Origin: Phytophthora colocasiae
Taxonomy: Eukaryota > Oomycota > Peronosporomycetes > Peronosporales > Peronosporaceae
Reading direction: 5' to 3'
Length of the DNA: 64,000 nucleotides
Assembly (NCBI GenBank): GCA_018806915.1
Contig: JAGKQI010000021.1
Location: 558,001-622,000, forward strand
The notes beneath the pieces were generated by a model. The model did no database searches and had not been told where the DNA came from. It saw nothing but the letters and a program-made list of their open reading frames with translations. Shown in pieces: positions 63,149 to 64,000 of this stretch (within the stretch, counting starts at the first letter, position 1; the number at the start of each line of letters is the position of its first letter). The position numbers were made by a program, and so were the translations under genes.

Positions 63149-63367
63149 TGTTATGCCACATACAAAAGTTAAGTAGTTGAAAAGGCAGGTGAAATCTGTA
63201 TAAGATAAAGTATGCATGTGCACTCAAGCCACTGAGAGCCAACCAATAGGAAATACGGCATTCATGTCCGATCCAAAGATAAGCCGAGGGATGTTTTCAG
63301 CGAGATGGCATGTGACCATCTCACTTCTGAAACTGACGGCAACTAAACACATACACAAGGCTTAACA
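63149..63367 (+). repeat. Copia element 2, 3' LTR
   Basis: 219 bp, followed by the ATCAT target duplication. Confidence 0.95.
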
Positions 63368-63376
63368 ATCATTGTA

Positions 63377-63652
63377 TGTGACGGGGGTCACACGGCACTT
63401 CACACAGAGGAAGGCTTGGAGTAAACAAACTCCTAGTGAACGGCAGTTCACTCCGTAGACTAACTAAATATATTATAGATACTTGTTAGCTTGGCCTGCA
63501 ATACAAACTAAAAGGTTTCTATAGTGAACCTATATAGAAGGTGATTGGTGGCTGCGGAGCCACCCACCACATGTCACCAGGATGTGTGACACACCAAATG
63601 TATCCACTTCGGAAGAGTGACAAAGGACACTCTTCAATGTAACCCCGTTACA
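63377..63652. mobile_element. Solo LTR
   Basis: 276 bp with complementary ends TGTGACGGGG and CCCCGTTACA, flanked by TGTA at 63373-63376 and 63653-63656. No internal retroelement sequence adjoins it, so it is probably left by LTR-LTR recombination. Family unknown (a 4-bp duplication would fit Gypsy or Copia). Confidence 0.7.
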
Positions 63653-63666
63653 TGTAATCCTGGCAG

Positions 63667-63872
63667 GGCTCCACTGGTGTACGCACCACAAAGCTACGCA
63701 CTTGGCAGCTTGGCAGGCGTTCGAGTCCCTCCGGGGACTTACTTTCCAGATGATAAGAAATGATTAGCATTCGAAAATTCAACACAATCACAATCAAACC
63801 TTCAGAATTCAACAGTCAAGCCAAGTAGTAGCAACCAGGAATAACCAGTTAATCAACTTCAATTTCCTTTTC
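63667..63872 (+). mobile_element. SINE-like retroposon, copy 2
   Basis: 206 bp flanked by an 18-bp direct repeat (TACATGTAATCCTGGCAG, 63649-63666 and 63873-63890). It contains CGTTCGAGTCCCTCCGGGGA, a B-box-like tRNA 3' half, and a body shared with 56672-56840. A long target duplication and tRNA-like head suggest a tRNA-derived SINE moved by a LINE. The A box is not clear. The left repeat includes the last bases of the solo LTR, so the SINE came later. Confidence 0.7.
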
Positions 63873-64000
63873 TACATGTAATCCTGGCAGTATCTCGTGC
63901 GCATTGGCGACTAACAGGATCGTAGTACGTGTAACAGGTCATTAATATTTGAGACTACCGGTAGAGCAACGTACATATATGTATGTGTATGTAGTGCCTA

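Larger units (their letters stand above)
58000..63367 (+). mobile_element. Copia-type LTR retrotransposon 2
   Basis: 5368-bp element with 219-bp LTRs at 58000-58218 and 63149-63367 that I read as identical. They start TGTTATGCC and end TTAACA. Target duplication ATCAT at 57995-57999 and 63368-63372. A purine stretch AGTGGGAG precedes the 3' LTR. Domain order is Copia/Ty1. It is a different family from element 1: LTRs unrelated and no similar primer-binding site visible. Confidence 0.95.

Noticed and set aside
62871..63176. 101-codon ORF at the end of Copia element 2
   Set aside because: Runs from non-coding internal sequence into the LTR; no similarity and no conserved start.
1..64000. CRISPR arrays, bacterial operons or phage genes
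   Set aside because: None seen. Spliced genes, LTR elements and RxLR genes show this is eukaryotic nuclear DNA.

Overview
The window reads as a nuclear segment of a Phytophthora-like oomycete. The evidence is short introns (about 60-90 bp) in some genes and none in most, oomycete-style initiator elements (GCTCAYTYYNCAATTT type) upstream of start codons, secreted RxLR-dEER effector-type genes, an ALAS (Shemin) haem pathway gene, and several retrotransposon and DNA-transposon families. The species cannot be fixed from the sequence alone.

Layout. 1-6.5 kb: a stop-interrupted membrane-protein paralogue, ISCA2, ATG16, a MULE-type MITE, a decayed quinone-oxidoreductase gene, a hAT transposase tail and a secreted jacalin-like protein. 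6.8-23.5 kb: a plastic island. It holds an intact multi-span membrane-protein gene, three repeated blocks each ending in an RxLR gene (two intact, one frameshifted), LINE remnants, a 67-bp-arm palindrome, a MULE-like element, an LTR-like insert in one effector leader, a nearly intact Copia element nested in a copy of the membrane-protein gene, and an intron-bearing pogo element. 24.4-35.8 kb: a housekeeping block with an NSUN-type RNA methyltransferase, argininosuccinate lyase, mitochondrial bS21, YJU2, GET3, 5-aminolevulinate synthase and a second membrane-protein family. 36-39 kb: a tRNA-like relic, a broken DDE_4 (Harbinger/IS5-like) transposase and a second hAT relic. 39.2-43.4 kb: two HAD-hydrolase paralogues separated by a 5'-truncated LINE. 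43.4-55.4 kb: a giant USP9X/USP34-type deubiquitinase, a low-complexity unknown, a four-exon FBXO7/PI31-like F-box gene and an AAAP transporter. 55.4-64 kb: repeat-rich sequence with an RNase H remnant split from its upstream sequence by a second Copia element with identical LTRs, then a solo LTR and a SINE-like element.

Functionally the core genes are unrelated housekeeping functions: Fe-S assembly, autophagy, arginine and haem synthesis, splicing, tail-anchored protein insertion and ubiquitin turnover. The accessory part is an effector cluster that grew by segmental duplication and was then hit by at least five different transposon types. For most insertions the target-site duplications can be read directly, so a relative order of events can be reconstructed.
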